Part shown: piece by piece, positions 40,167 to 48,622 of the stretch
Position numbering within the stretch: position 1 is the stretch's first letter
Layout of the letters: the number at the start of each line of letters is the position of its first letter
DNA from: Paenibacillus thermotolerans
Lineage (GTDB): Bacteria; Bacillota; Bacilli; Paenibacillales; YIM-B00363
Assembly (NCBI RefSeq): GCF_028745515.1
Contig: NZ_JAQZSG010000002.1
Coordinates: 183,321 to 247,320, forward strand
Reading direction: 5' to 3'
Length of the DNA: 64,000 nt
Notes under the pieces: generated by a model
The model's database searches: none
The model's input: the letters and a program-made list of their open reading frames with translations, nothing else
Told to the model about the DNA's origin: nothing
Program-made: the position numbers and the translations under genes

Positions 40167-41141
40167 ATGACAGCTATCTTGGAGAAGGAAATCGAGATTA
40201 CAGGGACGCCGTTACTGAAGGGGACGTTGGCGTTACCCGGGGAGACGAATGAACGGTTGCCGGCCGTGCTGATGATCGTAGGATCGGGAAAGATCGACAG
40301 GAACGGTGTCGTCGATAAGCCGAAAATAGATCTTCGTTTGTATAAGCAGCTGGCAGAGTTCATTACCGGATTAGGCTACATTACACTGCGTTATGACAAG
40401 CGCGGGGTAGGCGGCAGCGAAGGCGAATATTTGCGGACAGGCATGTGGGATCTTGTAGACGACGCCAAGCGGGCGGTGCAGTTTTTGGCGAGTCGTCCGG
40501 AGGTGGATCCGAACCGGATCATCGTTCTCGGCCACAGCGAAGGAGCTACGCTGGCAACCGCTCTGAATGCGGTGAGGCCGGTGAACGGGTTGGTCTTGCT
40601 TTCCGGCGGGGGAGAAAGGCTCGAAGAGGCGCTGCAGCGCCAAAGAAATCTTGCGTACGAAGATATGGCTCAGTTAGGCGGGTTTAAGGGCTGGCTGCTC
40701 CGGGTACTGAAAGCGGCCGAGAAATCCGAACGCAATGCTCGGAAGTTTACGGACAGGATTAAGAAGTCAGAGGAAGACGTTATTAAAGTTAGTATGGTTC
40801 CGGTGAATGCCAAGTGGATGCGGGAGCATTTTTTTTACGATGTGGTCAAGGATTTGGAGAAAATCGAATGTCCGGTGCTGGCAGTCACCGGCAAGAATGA
40901 CGTTCAAGCGGATACGGAAAAGCTGAGCAGGGTGACCGAGCTTGCGCGAGGCGCAGCCGAAATCGCCGCTATCGACGATATGGACCACGGCTTGAAGCTG
41001 AAGGTAGGAAAGACGGACATGCTGAATTACCGGAAGGAGTTGCCTCTTGTCGGCCCGAAGCCGCTGCATAAGGAGTTTACGAAGACATTGGAAGATTGGC
41101 TGAACCGGCACTTTCCGTTGAACGGGGAAGCTTTGCAATGA
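40167..41141 (+). CDS. Alpha/beta hydrolase
   Basis: A 324-residue serine hydrolase of the dienelactone/peptidase-like alpha/beta type. The nucleophile elbow is GHSEG, the acid TGKNDVQ and the histidine DMDHGLK; LRYDKRGVGGSEG is the oxyanion-side strand. AGGGGAG precedes the ATG. It lies 17 bp after the regulator gene and overlaps the next gene by 4 bp (ATGA), so it is co-translated in an operon. Substrate unknown. Confidence 0.87.
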   Translation: MTAILEKEIEITGTPLLKGTLALPGETNERLPAVLMIVGSGKIDRNGVVDKPKIDLRLYKQLAEFITGLGYITLRYDKRGVGGSEGEYLRTGMWDLVDDAKRAVQFLASRPEVDPNRIIVLGHSEGATLATALNAVRPVNGLVLLSGGGERLEEALQRQRNLAYEDMAQLGGFKGWLLRVLKAAEKSERNARKFTDRIKKSEEDVIKVSMVPVNAKWMREHFFYDVVKDLEKIECPVLAVTGKNDVQADTEKLSRVTELARGAAEIAAIDDMDHGLKLKVGKTDMLNYRKELPLVGPKPLHKEFTKTLEDWLNRHFPLNGEALQ

Positions 41142-41911
41142 GTGCCGTATATATTGTGACCGGCGCTTCACGCGGCCTTGGCGAAGCGATCGCGGAGTAC
41201 CTGCTGACGCCTGGGAACCGGCTGTTCTGCATTTCCCGTACGCGCAACGAGGCGCTGCAGCAAAGGGCTGCGGCTGCTGGAGTCGGTCTCGATTGGTTCG
41301 AGCGCGACTTGGAAGAGCTTGCCCAGGGGGACGCTGCTGACGCGCTAATGCGGGAGCTGCTCGGCGGAATCGCCGAATCCGGCTCGACGCCGGCGCTTCG
41401 GCTGATCAACAACGCCGGCGTTCTCGAACCGATCGGGCCGGCTCACCGCAACGATGCGAGCGCCGTGGCGCGGCATATCGCCGTCAACCTGACGGCGCCG
41501 ATTGGATTGACCTCCGCGTTTCTCCGGCTCACGGAGAGTCTGGACGCGGACAAGCGCGTCATGCAAATCTCCTCCGGGGCCGGCCGCAAGCCGTATGCGG
41601 GGTGGAGCGCCTATTGCGCGGCCAAAGCCGGGCTCGATCATTTCACGCGCTGCGTGAAGCTGGAGCAGGATGCTTTGCGGTGCGGGGCGAAGGTCGCTTC
41701 GGTGGCCCCCGGCGTCGTCGATACCGCGATGCAGGCGTTGATCCGCTCGTCCGGAGAAGAGCAGTTTCCGACCCGCGCGCGGTTCGTGGAGATGCACGAG
41801 TCGGGCGCCTTGTCGTCGCCCGGCGAGGCGGCGGAACGGCTAATAAAGTTTTTGGAGCATTCGGAATTCGGCGAAGAGCCGGTAGCGGATATTCGCGACT
41901 TTACGCAATAG
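41138..41911 (+). CDS. Short-chain dehydrogenase, benzil/sepiapterin reductase-like (YueD type)
   Basis: A 257-residue SDR. Cofactor loop TGASRGLGEAIA at the N-terminus, NNAGV, and catalytic Ser in ISSGAGRKPYAGWSAYCAAKAG with YxxxK (Tyr and Lys present), then VAPGVVDTAMQ. The layout fits the (S)-benzoin-forming benzil reductase YueD, an NADPH-dependent carbonyl reductase. The start overlaps the hydrolase stop by 4 bp. Physiological substrate unknown. Confidence 0.9.
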   Translation: MSAVYIVTGASRGLGEAIAEYLLTPGNRLFCISRTRNEALQQRAAAAGVGLDWFERDLEELAQGDAADALMRELLGGIAESGSTPALRLINNAGVLEPIGPAHRNDASAVARHIAVNLTAPIGLTSAFLRLTESLDADKRVMQISSGAGRKPYAGWSAYCAAKAGLDHFTRCVKLEQDALRCGAKVASVAPGVVDTAMQALIRSSGEEQFPTRARFVEMHESGALSSPGEAAERLIKFLEHSEFGEEPVADIRDFTQ

Positions 41912-41913
41912 CG

Positions 41914-41945
41914 AATCGTCCCCTTGGCGGGACGATTTTTTTTTC
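41914..41945 (+). terminator. Rho-independent terminator
   Basis: AATCGTCCC / GGGACGATT stem with nine T. Confidence 0.9.
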
Positions 41946-42074
41946 GTCGGAATTGCGTGCGCGGCGGCGTGTGTAGTGACGGTTGCGTTGAGGTGGCGGT
42001 CGCGCATGTGGTCGCGCAATACGGCGGCGGTCGCGTGCGGTCGAGGTCGGCCGGAAGGATATACGTTCATGGCG

Positions 42075-42106
42075 TCCTTTTGACCACTCTTCCCTTCTCT
42101 CAGATA
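42075..42106 (-). repeat. Dispersed motif family B, copy 5 (degenerate)
   Basis: Minus strand: TCTGAGAGAAGGGAAGAGTG then GTCAAAAGGA. Lies 97 bp from copy 6 in inverted orientation. Confidence 0.65.
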
Positions 42107-42172
42107 AATCGTTCGGGTGATGTCGAAGGGACCGAATCCTTCGATAAGTGAGTGACTGGCACCATGGAATAA

Positions 42173-42203
42173 TTTCTGAGTGAAAGGGATAGCGGTAAAA
42201 AGG
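42173..42203 (+). repeat. Dispersed motif family B, copy 6
   Basis: TTTCTGAGTGAAAGGGATAG then CGGTAAAAAGG; just left of the 11-bp minisatellite. Confidence 0.75.
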
Positions 42204-42279
42204 AGAGCGAAGGAGGTGTTGGTATCGCCGGGAAAAGTAGTTAGGAAGGGGATGGAAGAAAAGAGTGGGGAATGAAGGG

Positions 42280-42530
42280 TGTAGAGCGTGTAGGGAAAGT
42301 GCAAGGAATGTGCAGGGAACGTGAACGTACAGAGGACGTACATAGAACGTGTAGGACGTACAGAGAACGTACAGAGAACGTACAGAGAACGTACAGAGAA
42401 CGTACAGAGAACGTACAGAGAACATATAGAGAGTGTGCGGAGAACACATGCAGAGAACGAGCAGAGTAAGTGCAAAGAACATGCAGAGTAAGCGCAGAGA
42501 CGGGCAGAGTAAGCGCAGAGAATTACAAAT
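42280..42530. repeat. 11-bp minisatellite
   Basis: Positions 42358-42423 are six perfect copies of GTACAGAGAAC. Diverged 11- and 12-bp units (AGAGAAC, AGAGTAAGYGC) spread on both sides. The period is close to one helical turn. The gap 41912-42665 contains this array, two B motifs, G/C-rich low-complexity DNA and no credible gene. Confidence 0.9.
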
Positions 42531-42665
42531 TATTGCGCGGACAGCGCAAATCCTTGCGCGGCGTGCGGTGATTTTTTGCGGTTTGAGGGCTTCGGCGGTC
42601 TTGTATGATGGTTTCAAATCCGGAGAGGAGGAACGCCGATGCTGCTGTTGAGTTTGATTTATTGT

Positions 42666-43178
42666 TTATACCTTATAATGAGCTTTTGTATTTCGTTGTT
42701 TTAATTTTCCGACAATCCATAACAACAAAGGAATGGCCGCCATATTCACGGGCAGAGCGATCGGAATCCAATAATTATTATGATAAAAGGCGTCGTAAAC
42801 GTTTAGTTTATTCATGATCATAGCCTCCGCAAATACGAAAGCGACCGTAAACCAGATCGTTTTTCGCCAATTCTTGATACGGAACAGCTTTGCGGTGCCG
42901 TAGCCAGCGAGGAAAACATACAGAGATATTTTGATGAAAACGCTGAGGATCCAAGTCAATATGGCGACAATCTCAAGGTTCTGAATAAAATTCATGACGT
43001 TGATGAAGCTGATGGCGTCGAAAGCGGGGTAATTTTCCTTGGCCGTAATCTCAGGACCAAGCGTCATTACGACACTGGCGACAATCATGCACACCAAAGC
43101 CGCCGACAATGCGAATCCGCCCGCCGCCCAGGCAGGTCCATTCTTGGAGTCGGAAGCGAACGTAAGCACCATTAGCAT
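42666..43178 (-). pseudogene. GerAB-family spore germination permease, C-terminal fragment
   Basis: The 170-residue frame matches the last five or so membrane helices of GerAB/GerKB-type germination permeases (ENYPAFDAISFINVMNFIQNLE..ILTWILSVFIKISLYVFLAGYGTAKLF). Full-length members have about 365 residues. There is no ribosome site ahead of the first ATG, and the upstream DNA does not continue the reading frame, so this is a 5'-truncated remnant. No gerA or gerC partner is present. It directly abuts the minisatellite region, which may mark the break. Confidence 0.75.
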
Positions 43179-43388
43179 TTACGCGGATTCCCCGAAAAAA
43201 GAAAGCGGGCGGAGGGTTCCCTTCATGATATTAAAGCCGTTGATCTTTCAAGGCTCCCCCGAAAATACGATTGAGCGGTTTTTCATCCCTGCCGCTTCCG
43301 TCCAGCCCCTCATGAAGCCTGAACAACCAATACCACCCTCTTTTGGAGATGAATATAGGTTTCCAAAATCAGGGAAGGTTATACCGAT

Positions 43389-43421
43389 AAAAAAACAGCC
43401 CCCTGTGCATAGGAGGCTGTT
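43389..43421 (-). terminator. Rho-independent terminator of bactofilin gene
   Basis: Minus-strand AACAGCCTCCT / AGGGGGCTGTT stem followed by TTTTTTT. Confidence 0.88.
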
Positions 43422-43424
43422 CGT

Positions 43425-43883
43425 TTATGCGCTCGCCGACGATGCTTTATCTTCGTGTTTACCTTTGCCGCCGTGGTTGTGATGGCGGTCGTGCTTTGAC
43501 GGGGAGGGACGTTGAGGCTCTTTGCGTTCCCCGGATTCCATGGCGCAATCTCCGCGAAACACTCCGCCCTCCGACACATGAAGCGATCCGACGCTAATGC
43601 TTCCGTTCACTATGCCTTTGCTGGTAATGGTCAACTTCCCTTTGGTGATGACGCTCCCATCGATCCTGCCGGCATTGAACACGTTCCTGGCGTTAATGAT
43701 CGAATGCACGTGACCCTTTTCACCGATCGTAACGTCTCCCGTGCACTCGATGTCGCCGATCACTTTGCCTTCGATTCTGAGACTGGCGTTCGTAATGATT
43801 TTACCTTCGACTGTCGTGCCTTCTCCGACGAGCGTGTCCGTTGCATTGACGTTGGTCCGGTGTTTCTGTTTGCCAAACATCAT
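43425..43883 (-). CDS. Bactofilin (polymer-forming cytoskeletal protein)
   Basis: A 152-residue bactofilin: a short N-terminal tail (MMFGKQKHRTNVNATDTLVGEG), a right-handed beta-helix of hydrophobic rungs (GKIITNASLRIEGKVIGDIECTGDVTIG..) over residues 20-110, and a charged His/Lys-rich tail. Bactofilins polymerise without nucleotide into membrane-linked filaments. GGGAGG lies 6 nt upstream. A second copy, next to an M23 peptidase, is at 49927-50352; the two share the NATDTLxGEG start. Confidence 0.9.
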   Translation of the reverse strand: MMFGKQKHRTNVNATDTLVGEGTTVEGKIITNASLRIEGKVIGDIECTGDVTIGEKGHVHSIINARNVFNAGRIDGSVITKGKLTITSKGIVNGSISVGSLHVSEGGVFRGDCAMESGERKEPQRPSPSKHDRHHNHGGKGKHEDKASSASA

Positions 43884-43946
43884 GATCAACCTCCCTCACG
43901 GTCCGGATGTTAGTCCTAATGTATGAGGGATAAGCATAAAAAAGAA

Positions 43947-44525
43947 TCATTTCGGGGAGAAACGCTCCCGCGCTTCCTTATAGCAGCGTCTGCAAACCGG
44001 AAGGTACGACTCGTTGCCGCCGATCTGGATTTGCTCGCCGGCAAATACCGGAATGCCGTCTTTATAACGCATATTCATCGTCGCCTTGCGGTTGCAGTAC
44101 CAGCAAATCGTCTTGATTTCCTCGATTTTGTCGGCCCAAGAAAACAATGCCTCGCTCCCGGGGAACAGCTTGCCCATAAAGTCCGCTCTTAGACCGTAAG
44201 CAAGCACCGGAATGTCCAGATCGTCGGCGATATCGGTCAATTGAATGACTTGGGGTTCGGTTAAAAATTGCGCCTCATCCACCATGACGCAATCCGGCAT
44301 ATGCTCGCGGGTCATCGCGGCCATATCGGTGCCGTCTTTAACGACTACGGCTTCCTTCTGAATCCCGATTCTGGATGTGACGTGCCCGACTCCGTACCTG
44401 GAATCGATGGACGGTGTGAATAGCAGCACTTTCTTGCCTTGCTCCTCGTAGTTATGGGCGACGCGCAGCACCTCGATCGATTTGCCGCTGTTCATCGTGC
44501 CGTAACGGAAATACAGTTTGGCCAT
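43947..44525 (-). CDS. tdk: Thymidine kinase
   Basis: A 192-residue type II thymidine kinase (salvage of thymidine to dTMP). Walker A GTMNSGKS near residue 10, VDEAQFL Walker B, lasso region with YG.R..F and the structural zinc site CWYC..CRRC. The start at 44525 (MAKLYFRYG) follows GGAAG; an upstream in-frame ATG adds nine unrelated residues. Confidence 0.96.
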   Translation of the reverse strand: MAKLYFRYGTMNSGKSIEVLRVAHNYEEQGKKVLLFTPSIDSRYGVGHVTSRIGIQKEAVVVKDGTDMAAMTREHMPDCVMVDEAQFLTEPQVIQLTDIADDLDIPVLAYGLRADFMGKLFPGSEALFSWADKIEEIKTICWYCNRKATMNMRYKDGIPVFAGEQIQIGGNESYLPVCRRCYKEARERFSPK

Positions 44526-44645
44526 AAGTCGGTATTCTTCCTTTCCTTGCAATACGACCCATTATATCAAACCGGCGGGGGCTTGTCCCAAGTTTGCCGT
44601 AAGTTTAGACTAGAAAGAACGTAGTATAGGAAAGGAAGAAAATGT

Positions 44646-45509
44646 ATGGGTAGAGAGAGGCTCCTGATAGAACAAACCTTTGAGGCGCTAGGCATCATGC
44701 CGACAGTGTCTTCGCTCGTCCGCGAACTGAAGGAGCTGGGCGTCCGCGAAGGAATGACGCTGCTCGTCCATTCGTCGCTGTATTCGATCGGGTGGGTGCC
44801 CGGAGGTGCCGTCGCCGTCATCCATGCGCTGCAGCGGGCGGTCGGCGACAGCGGCACGCTGGTTATGCCTACGCATACCGGAAACTTGTCCGATCCTGCA
44901 AGGTGGCAAAATCCGCCGGCGCCCGAAAGCTGGTGGGAGCGCATACGCGAGGAAATGCCCGCGTTCGATAAGACGGAGACGCCGGTGTACGGCATGGGGA
45001 CGATTCCGGAGACGTTTCGGCGAATGGATGGCGTGAAGCGAAGCGCGCATCCGCACATGTCGTTCGCCGCGTGGGGGAAGCATGCCGACGATATTGTGCG
45101 GGGCCACGGAGAGAACCCGGCTGCACTCGACTACGGCTTAGGCGAAAATTCCCCGTTAGCCCGCGTATACGACTTGGACGGAAGGGTGCTGCTTATCGGC
45201 GTCGGCCACGACAGCAACACCTCGCTTCATCTGTGCGAGTATCGCGCCGATTATGAAGGGAAGAGCAAGGAAGTGCAGCGGGCGCCGGTTATCGCGGAAG
45301 GGGTTCGCAAGTGGGTTCAGTATAACGAATTGGAGTTCGATACGGACGATTTCGAGGCGCTGGGCGCCGATTTTGAACGGGAGCGGCCGCATTCCGGGGA
45401 CGCCGCCGCAGGAAAGCTCGGCATGGCGGAGACAAGGCTGCTGCGCCAGCGGGCGCTTGTGGATTACGGCACCGGATGGATCGCGCGCAACCGGAAACCG
45501 CGCCGTTAA
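44646..45509 (+). CDS. Aminoglycoside N(3)-acetyltransferase family protein (YokD-like)
   Basis: A 287-residue antibiotic_NAT fold enzyme. Family marks: GMTLLVHSSLYSIGWVPGG, LVMPTHTGNLSDP, FDKTETPVYGMGTIPETFRRMDGVKRSAHPHMSFAAWG (with the catalytic-type histidine) and LIGVGHDSNTSLHLCEY. Relatives acetylate aminoglycosides at the 3-amino group, though Bacillus YokD does not clearly confer resistance. GGAAG 7 nt before the ATG. Whether it is a resistance determinant is not decidable here. Confidence 0.88.
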   Translation: MGRERLLIEQTFEALGIMPTVSSLVRELKELGVREGMTLLVHSSLYSIGWVPGGAVAVIHALQRAVGDSGTLVMPTHTGNLSDPARWQNPPAPESWWERIREEMPAFDKTETPVYGMGTIPETFRRMDGVKRSAHPHMSFAAWGKHADDIVRGHGENPAALDYGLGENSPLARVYDLDGRVLLIGVGHDSNTSLHLCEYRADYEGKSKEVQRAPVIAEGVRKWVQYNELEFDTDDFEALGADFERERPHSGDAAAGKLGMAETRLLRQRALVDYGTGWIARNRKPRR

Positions 45510-45530
45510 CGAACGAAGCGGGGGGAGGCG

Positions 45531-46253
45531 TTACACGAGCCCCTCGCTTTGCGCTTTTCTGGCGGCGCCGATCCGGTCGCGGACTTCCATCTTGGAGTAA
45601 ATGGCGGAAATATAATTTTTGACGGTGCCTTCGGACAAAAACAACCGCTCGGCAATTTCCCGGTTGTTCAGCCCGTCCGCAATGCAGTGAAGCACCTGAA
45701 GCTCTCGCTCGCTAAGGCCGTACGCGGAATTCATGCTTGGATCCGCAGCCTCTTGCCGGGCCGATGCCGCCTGCGCGGGTCCGGCGGCGGCGGAGCCCGT
45801 GCCCGCAGTCGCCGGCATTGCGGCTGTCTTGCCTTGCAGCTGCGAAACGAGCAGCAGCGCAATGTCTTGAGGAATCAGCGTTCCTCCGCTATATACCCAC
45901 TTGATGCCCTCGGCCAAATCGCGAGGGTGAATCGCCTTCAGCAAGTATCCTTCCGCTCCGGCGCCGAGGGCGTCTACGACGTACTGTACTTCCTGGAACG
46001 TCGTCAGGATAATGATTTTGACCTCCGGAAACCGCTGCTTGATCGTCCGGGTTGCTTCGACTCCGTCCATCTCCGGCATATGCAGGTCCATTAGGATAAT
46101 GTCCGGCCGTTCCCGTTCGCAAACCTCGACGGCGACCCGGCCGTTCTCCGCCATGCCGGCCACCTCGAGCTCGGGGTCCATCTCCAACACAATATGTAAA
46201 CTTTCACGAATCAGCTCTTGATCGTCAGCGAGCAGCAGACGTACGGGACTCAT
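45531..46253 (-). CDS. NarL/LuxR-family response regulator
   Basis: A 240-residue response regulator. Receiver domain residues 1-120 with acidic pair DD near 10, phospho-acceptor Asp in IILMDLHMPEMDG and Lys in YLLKAI; an Ala-rich linker of about 40 residues; then a LuxR-type helix-turn-helix (LSERELQVLHCIADGLNNREIAERLFLSEGTVKNYISAI). It starts inside the kinase gene with a 29-bp overlap, GGGGG 7 nt upstream. The pair faces away from an ABC exporter whose upstream region carries regularly spaced ATGAC repeats, the likely target. Confidence 0.93.
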   Translation of the reverse strand: MSPVRLLLADDQELIRESLHIVLEMDPELEVAGMAENGRVAVEVCERERPDIILMDLHMPEMDGVEATRTIKQRFPEVKIIILTTFQEVQYVVDALGAGAEGYLLKAIHPRDLAEGIKWVYSGGTLIPQDIALLLVSQLQGKTAAMPATAGTGSAAAGPAQAASARQEAADPSMNSAYGLSERELQVLHCIADGLNNREIAERLFLSEGTVKNYISAIYSKMEVRDRIGAARKAQSEGLV

Positions 46254-47454
46254 GGTCATACCCCCTTAGCGGAATAGAGCAAAGCACGACGGCCCCTTCA
46301 CCGGGGCCCGTTCGAAAATCGATATGTCCCTGCAGCGCGGAAACCCGCTCGCGCATCGCCGTGAGACCGAAGCCGAGCGTCGGGGATTCGGCGCCGACGC
46401 CGTCGTCCTCCACGCGCAGAACGACCTGGTTCGGACGAAAGGAGAACGTAATATCGACAACCCGCGCTCTTCCGTGCCGCTTGGCGTTCGTCAGCGACTC
46501 CTGCAGACAGCGGATGAGGGTGAGCATCGTCTGTTTCGGAAGCGCGGTTTCTTCCCCTTCCAATTGGAAGCGGATTTGCGTGCCCGTGTGAACGGCGAAC
46601 TCTCCGGCAAGCCTGGACAGCTGCTGGGAAATCGGAAGCTTCTCTTCCTCGGATGCCGTCTGGTGGATCGTCTTCCGTACCTCCTCCAAACCGTTGTGCG
46701 TTAAGGAGCGGAGTACGGCCAGCTTGGCCTTCGCCTTCTCGGGATCTTTCTCCAACAGTAAGGTTACCGCATCCAAACCCATGATGACGGAGGTGAACGT
46801 ATGGCCGACCGTATCGTGGAGCTCTCTGGCGACCCGGTCTCTCTCCTCCAAAATGGTGAGCTGCTCGACCTTCTGCGAATATTGCTCCAGCACGAGACTT
46901 CTTTCTTTAATGATTTTGGTCTGCTCTTCATTCTCTTTCAGCAATCTCTTCAGCACTTGATTGGAATACTGCATTTTGTTCGCCCCGAAGCCGATGCCGA
47001 AGACGAGAAGGGTGCCGGCTACTTCATTGGTGTAATAGAGGGTGTCGTAGTCTTCTATAACGAAAAAGTACAATATCGGGTGGACTACCGGGTACAGGGC
47101 AAGGAGCACCCACGGCCCGCGGGAGCCGAGCAAATAGGCGGAAATGAGCGTAATCGGCGCGAGTATGGACACCATCTGGCCGAGAGTGACCGCATAATAA
47201 GCCGACACTCCGCCGTGCAGCGCGAAAGCGGCTATCGTAAAGTAGACGGCCTTGATCGATCCGGGCCGCCAAAACCATAAAGGAACGGCATAAGCCGCGG
47301 CAAACACGGCGAACATCAACAGCTTGCCGGAAGCCGTGTGCAAGTGAAGCTCCGCCGGTTGAAAGATGAGCATGTACAGCTCAAATACAAATACCAACGT
47401 ATATAAAGAAAAGAAAATCCAATCGATCCATAGAAACTTTTTTTGCTCGAGCAC
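46225..47454 (-). CDS. NarX-type sensor histidine kinase
   Basis: A 409-residue kinase. About five membrane helices cover residues 10-165, then a short coiled coil, HisKA_3 dimerisation with the phospho-histidine in ERDRVARELHDTVGHTFTSVIMGLD, and the ATPase domain with the N box QESLTNAKRHGRA and G box VEDDGVGAESPTLGFGLTAMRERV. No extracellular sensor domain is seen, so it likely senses in the membrane. GTG start at 47454 with GGGAG 8 nt away. Overlaps its response regulator. Confidence 0.92.
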   Translation of the reverse strand: MLEQKKFLWIDWIFFSLYTLVFVFELYMLIFQPAELHLHTASGKLLMFAVFAAAYAVPLWFWRPGSIKAVYFTIAAFALHGGVSAYYAVTLGQMVSILAPITLISAYLLGSRGPWVLLALYPVVHPILYFFVIEDYDTLYYTNEVAGTLLVFGIGFGANKMQYSNQVLKRLLKENEEQTKIIKERSLVLEQYSQKVEQLTILEERDRVARELHDTVGHTFTSVIMGLDAVTLLLEKDPEKAKAKLAVLRSLTHNGLEEVRKTIHQTASEEEKLPISQQLSRLAGEFAVHTGTQIRFQLEGEETALPKQTMLTLIRCLQESLTNAKRHGRARVVDITFSFRPNQVVLRVEDDGVGAESPTLGFGLTAMRERVSALQGHIDFRTGPGEGAVVLCSIPLRGYDHESRTSAAR

Positions 47455-47585
47455 GCGGCACACTCCCGTAAGCTATTCCATATGCAACTTCCATGCTATT
47501 GTAATCGTTACAAAGCGGTAAGGGAAAGTGAGCGCAGTCATATTTTCCGAAGAAATGAGGACAAACTGGAAATATGTCGGAGCGT

Positions 47586-47640
47586 ATGACCGAATCATGA
47601 CCGCGCTTATGACTCTTTTGATGACCGGAGTAACTATGAC
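47586..47640. promoter_or_regulatory. ATGAC direct-repeat array, candidate response-regulator binding sites
   Basis: ATGAC occurs at 47586, 47597, 47609, 47621 and 47636, i.e. 11-, 12-, 12- and 15-bp steps on one strand, in the gap between the two-component genes and the ABC exporter. Confidence 0.45.
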
Positions 47641-47695
47641 GGCGACTCGGAATCTACTAAGCTTAAACCATAGAAAACCGTTTAGGGGGATCAGT

Positions 47696-48622
47696 ATGGG
47701 GAACGAGAACGAAACCGTCGTTCAGCTGCAGGGCGTAACGAAGCGGATCGGCGGCAAAACGATTGTAAACGGATTGACGTTTGAAGTGCGGCGGGGAGAG
47801 GTGTTCGGATTTCTGGGACCGAACGGCGCGGGAAAAACGACGTCGATCCGCATGATGGTCGGTTTAATGTCGATCACGTCGGGCGCCATTGAAATTAAAG
47901 GACATAACGTCGTAACCGACTTTGAGCGGGCGATCCGCCATGTCGGGGCCATCGTCGAAAATCCGGAAATGTACAAGTATTTGTCCGGGTGGGATAACCT
48001 GGTCCATTTTGCTCGGATGATGGGCAACATTTCGAAGAAGCGGATTGAAGAGGTCGTGAAATTGGTTGGGTTGGAGCTGCGGATTCACGACAAGGTGAAG
48101 ACGTACTCTCTAGGCATGCGTCAAAGGTTGGGCGTTGCCCAAGCGCTGCTCCATAATCCGTCGGTGCTCATTCTGGACGAACCGACGAACGGCCTGGACC
48201 CGGCGGGGATCCGCGAGCTTCGGGACCGGCTGCGGAGCCTTGCACGGGAAGAAGGACTGTCGGTCATCGTATCGTCTCACTTGCTCTCGGAGATGGAGCT
48301 GATGTGCGACCGCGTGGCCATTATTCAGAACGGATCGTTGATCGATATCCGATCCTTAAGGGAGGACGCCGCGGAACGGAACGAGCTGACGGTCGAATTC
48401 GCAACGACGAATCCGTATAAAGCGAAGGAGGCCATCGCCGCCGCCGGCAAAAGCTGCTCCGTTGAAGGGGATACGATGATCGTCACGGTCGAAAGGGAAG
48501 AGATTCCGGCTCTGAACGAGAAGCTCGTAGCATCCGGCATCGGCGTTTATTCGATCCGGGAAAGGGCGAAGTCGCTGGAGGATCAATTTTTGGAAGTGAC
48601 GGGAGGGAACCAAATTGTTTAA
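47696..48622 (+). CDS. ABC transporter ATP-binding protein (exporter, BcrA/DrrA type)
   Basis: A 308-residue ATPase of the bacitracin/daunorubicin exporter class. Walker A GPNGAGKTTSIRMM, signature YSLGMRQRLGVAQALL, Walker B VLILDEPTNGLDPAG, H-loop VSSHLLSEMELMCDR. A C-terminal extension of about 80 residues has the LEDQFLEVTGG-type end of this group. Start at 47696 behind AGGGGG; earlier ATGs in frame lack a ribosome site. Overlaps the permease gene by 8 bp. Divergent from a two-component system, as in cell-envelope stress modules. Confidence 0.92.
   Translation: MGNENETVVQLQGVTKRIGGKTIVNGLTFEVRRGEVFGFLGPNGAGKTTSIRMMVGLMSITSGAIEIKGHNVVTDFERAIRHVGAIVENPEMYKYLSGWDNLVHFARMMGNISKKRIEEVVKLVGLELRIHDKVKTYSLGMRQRLGVAQALLHNPSVLILDEPTNGLDPAGIRELRDRLRSLAREEGLSVIVSSHLLSEMELMCDRVAIIQNGSLIDIRSLREDAAERNELTVEFATTNPYKAKEAIAAAGKSCSVEGDTMIVTVEREEIPALNEKLVASGIGVYSIRERAKSLEDQFLEVTGGNQIV

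Noticed and set aside
42241..42475. Minus-strand Ser/Leu/Tyr-rich frames over the 11-bp repeat
   Set aside because: Low-complexity translation of the minisatellite, no start signal.
43225..43485. Plus-strand 86-codon frame with GGAGGG ribosome-like site
   Set aside because: It runs through the bactofilin terminator and into the antisense of that gene; codon use is unlike its neighbours.
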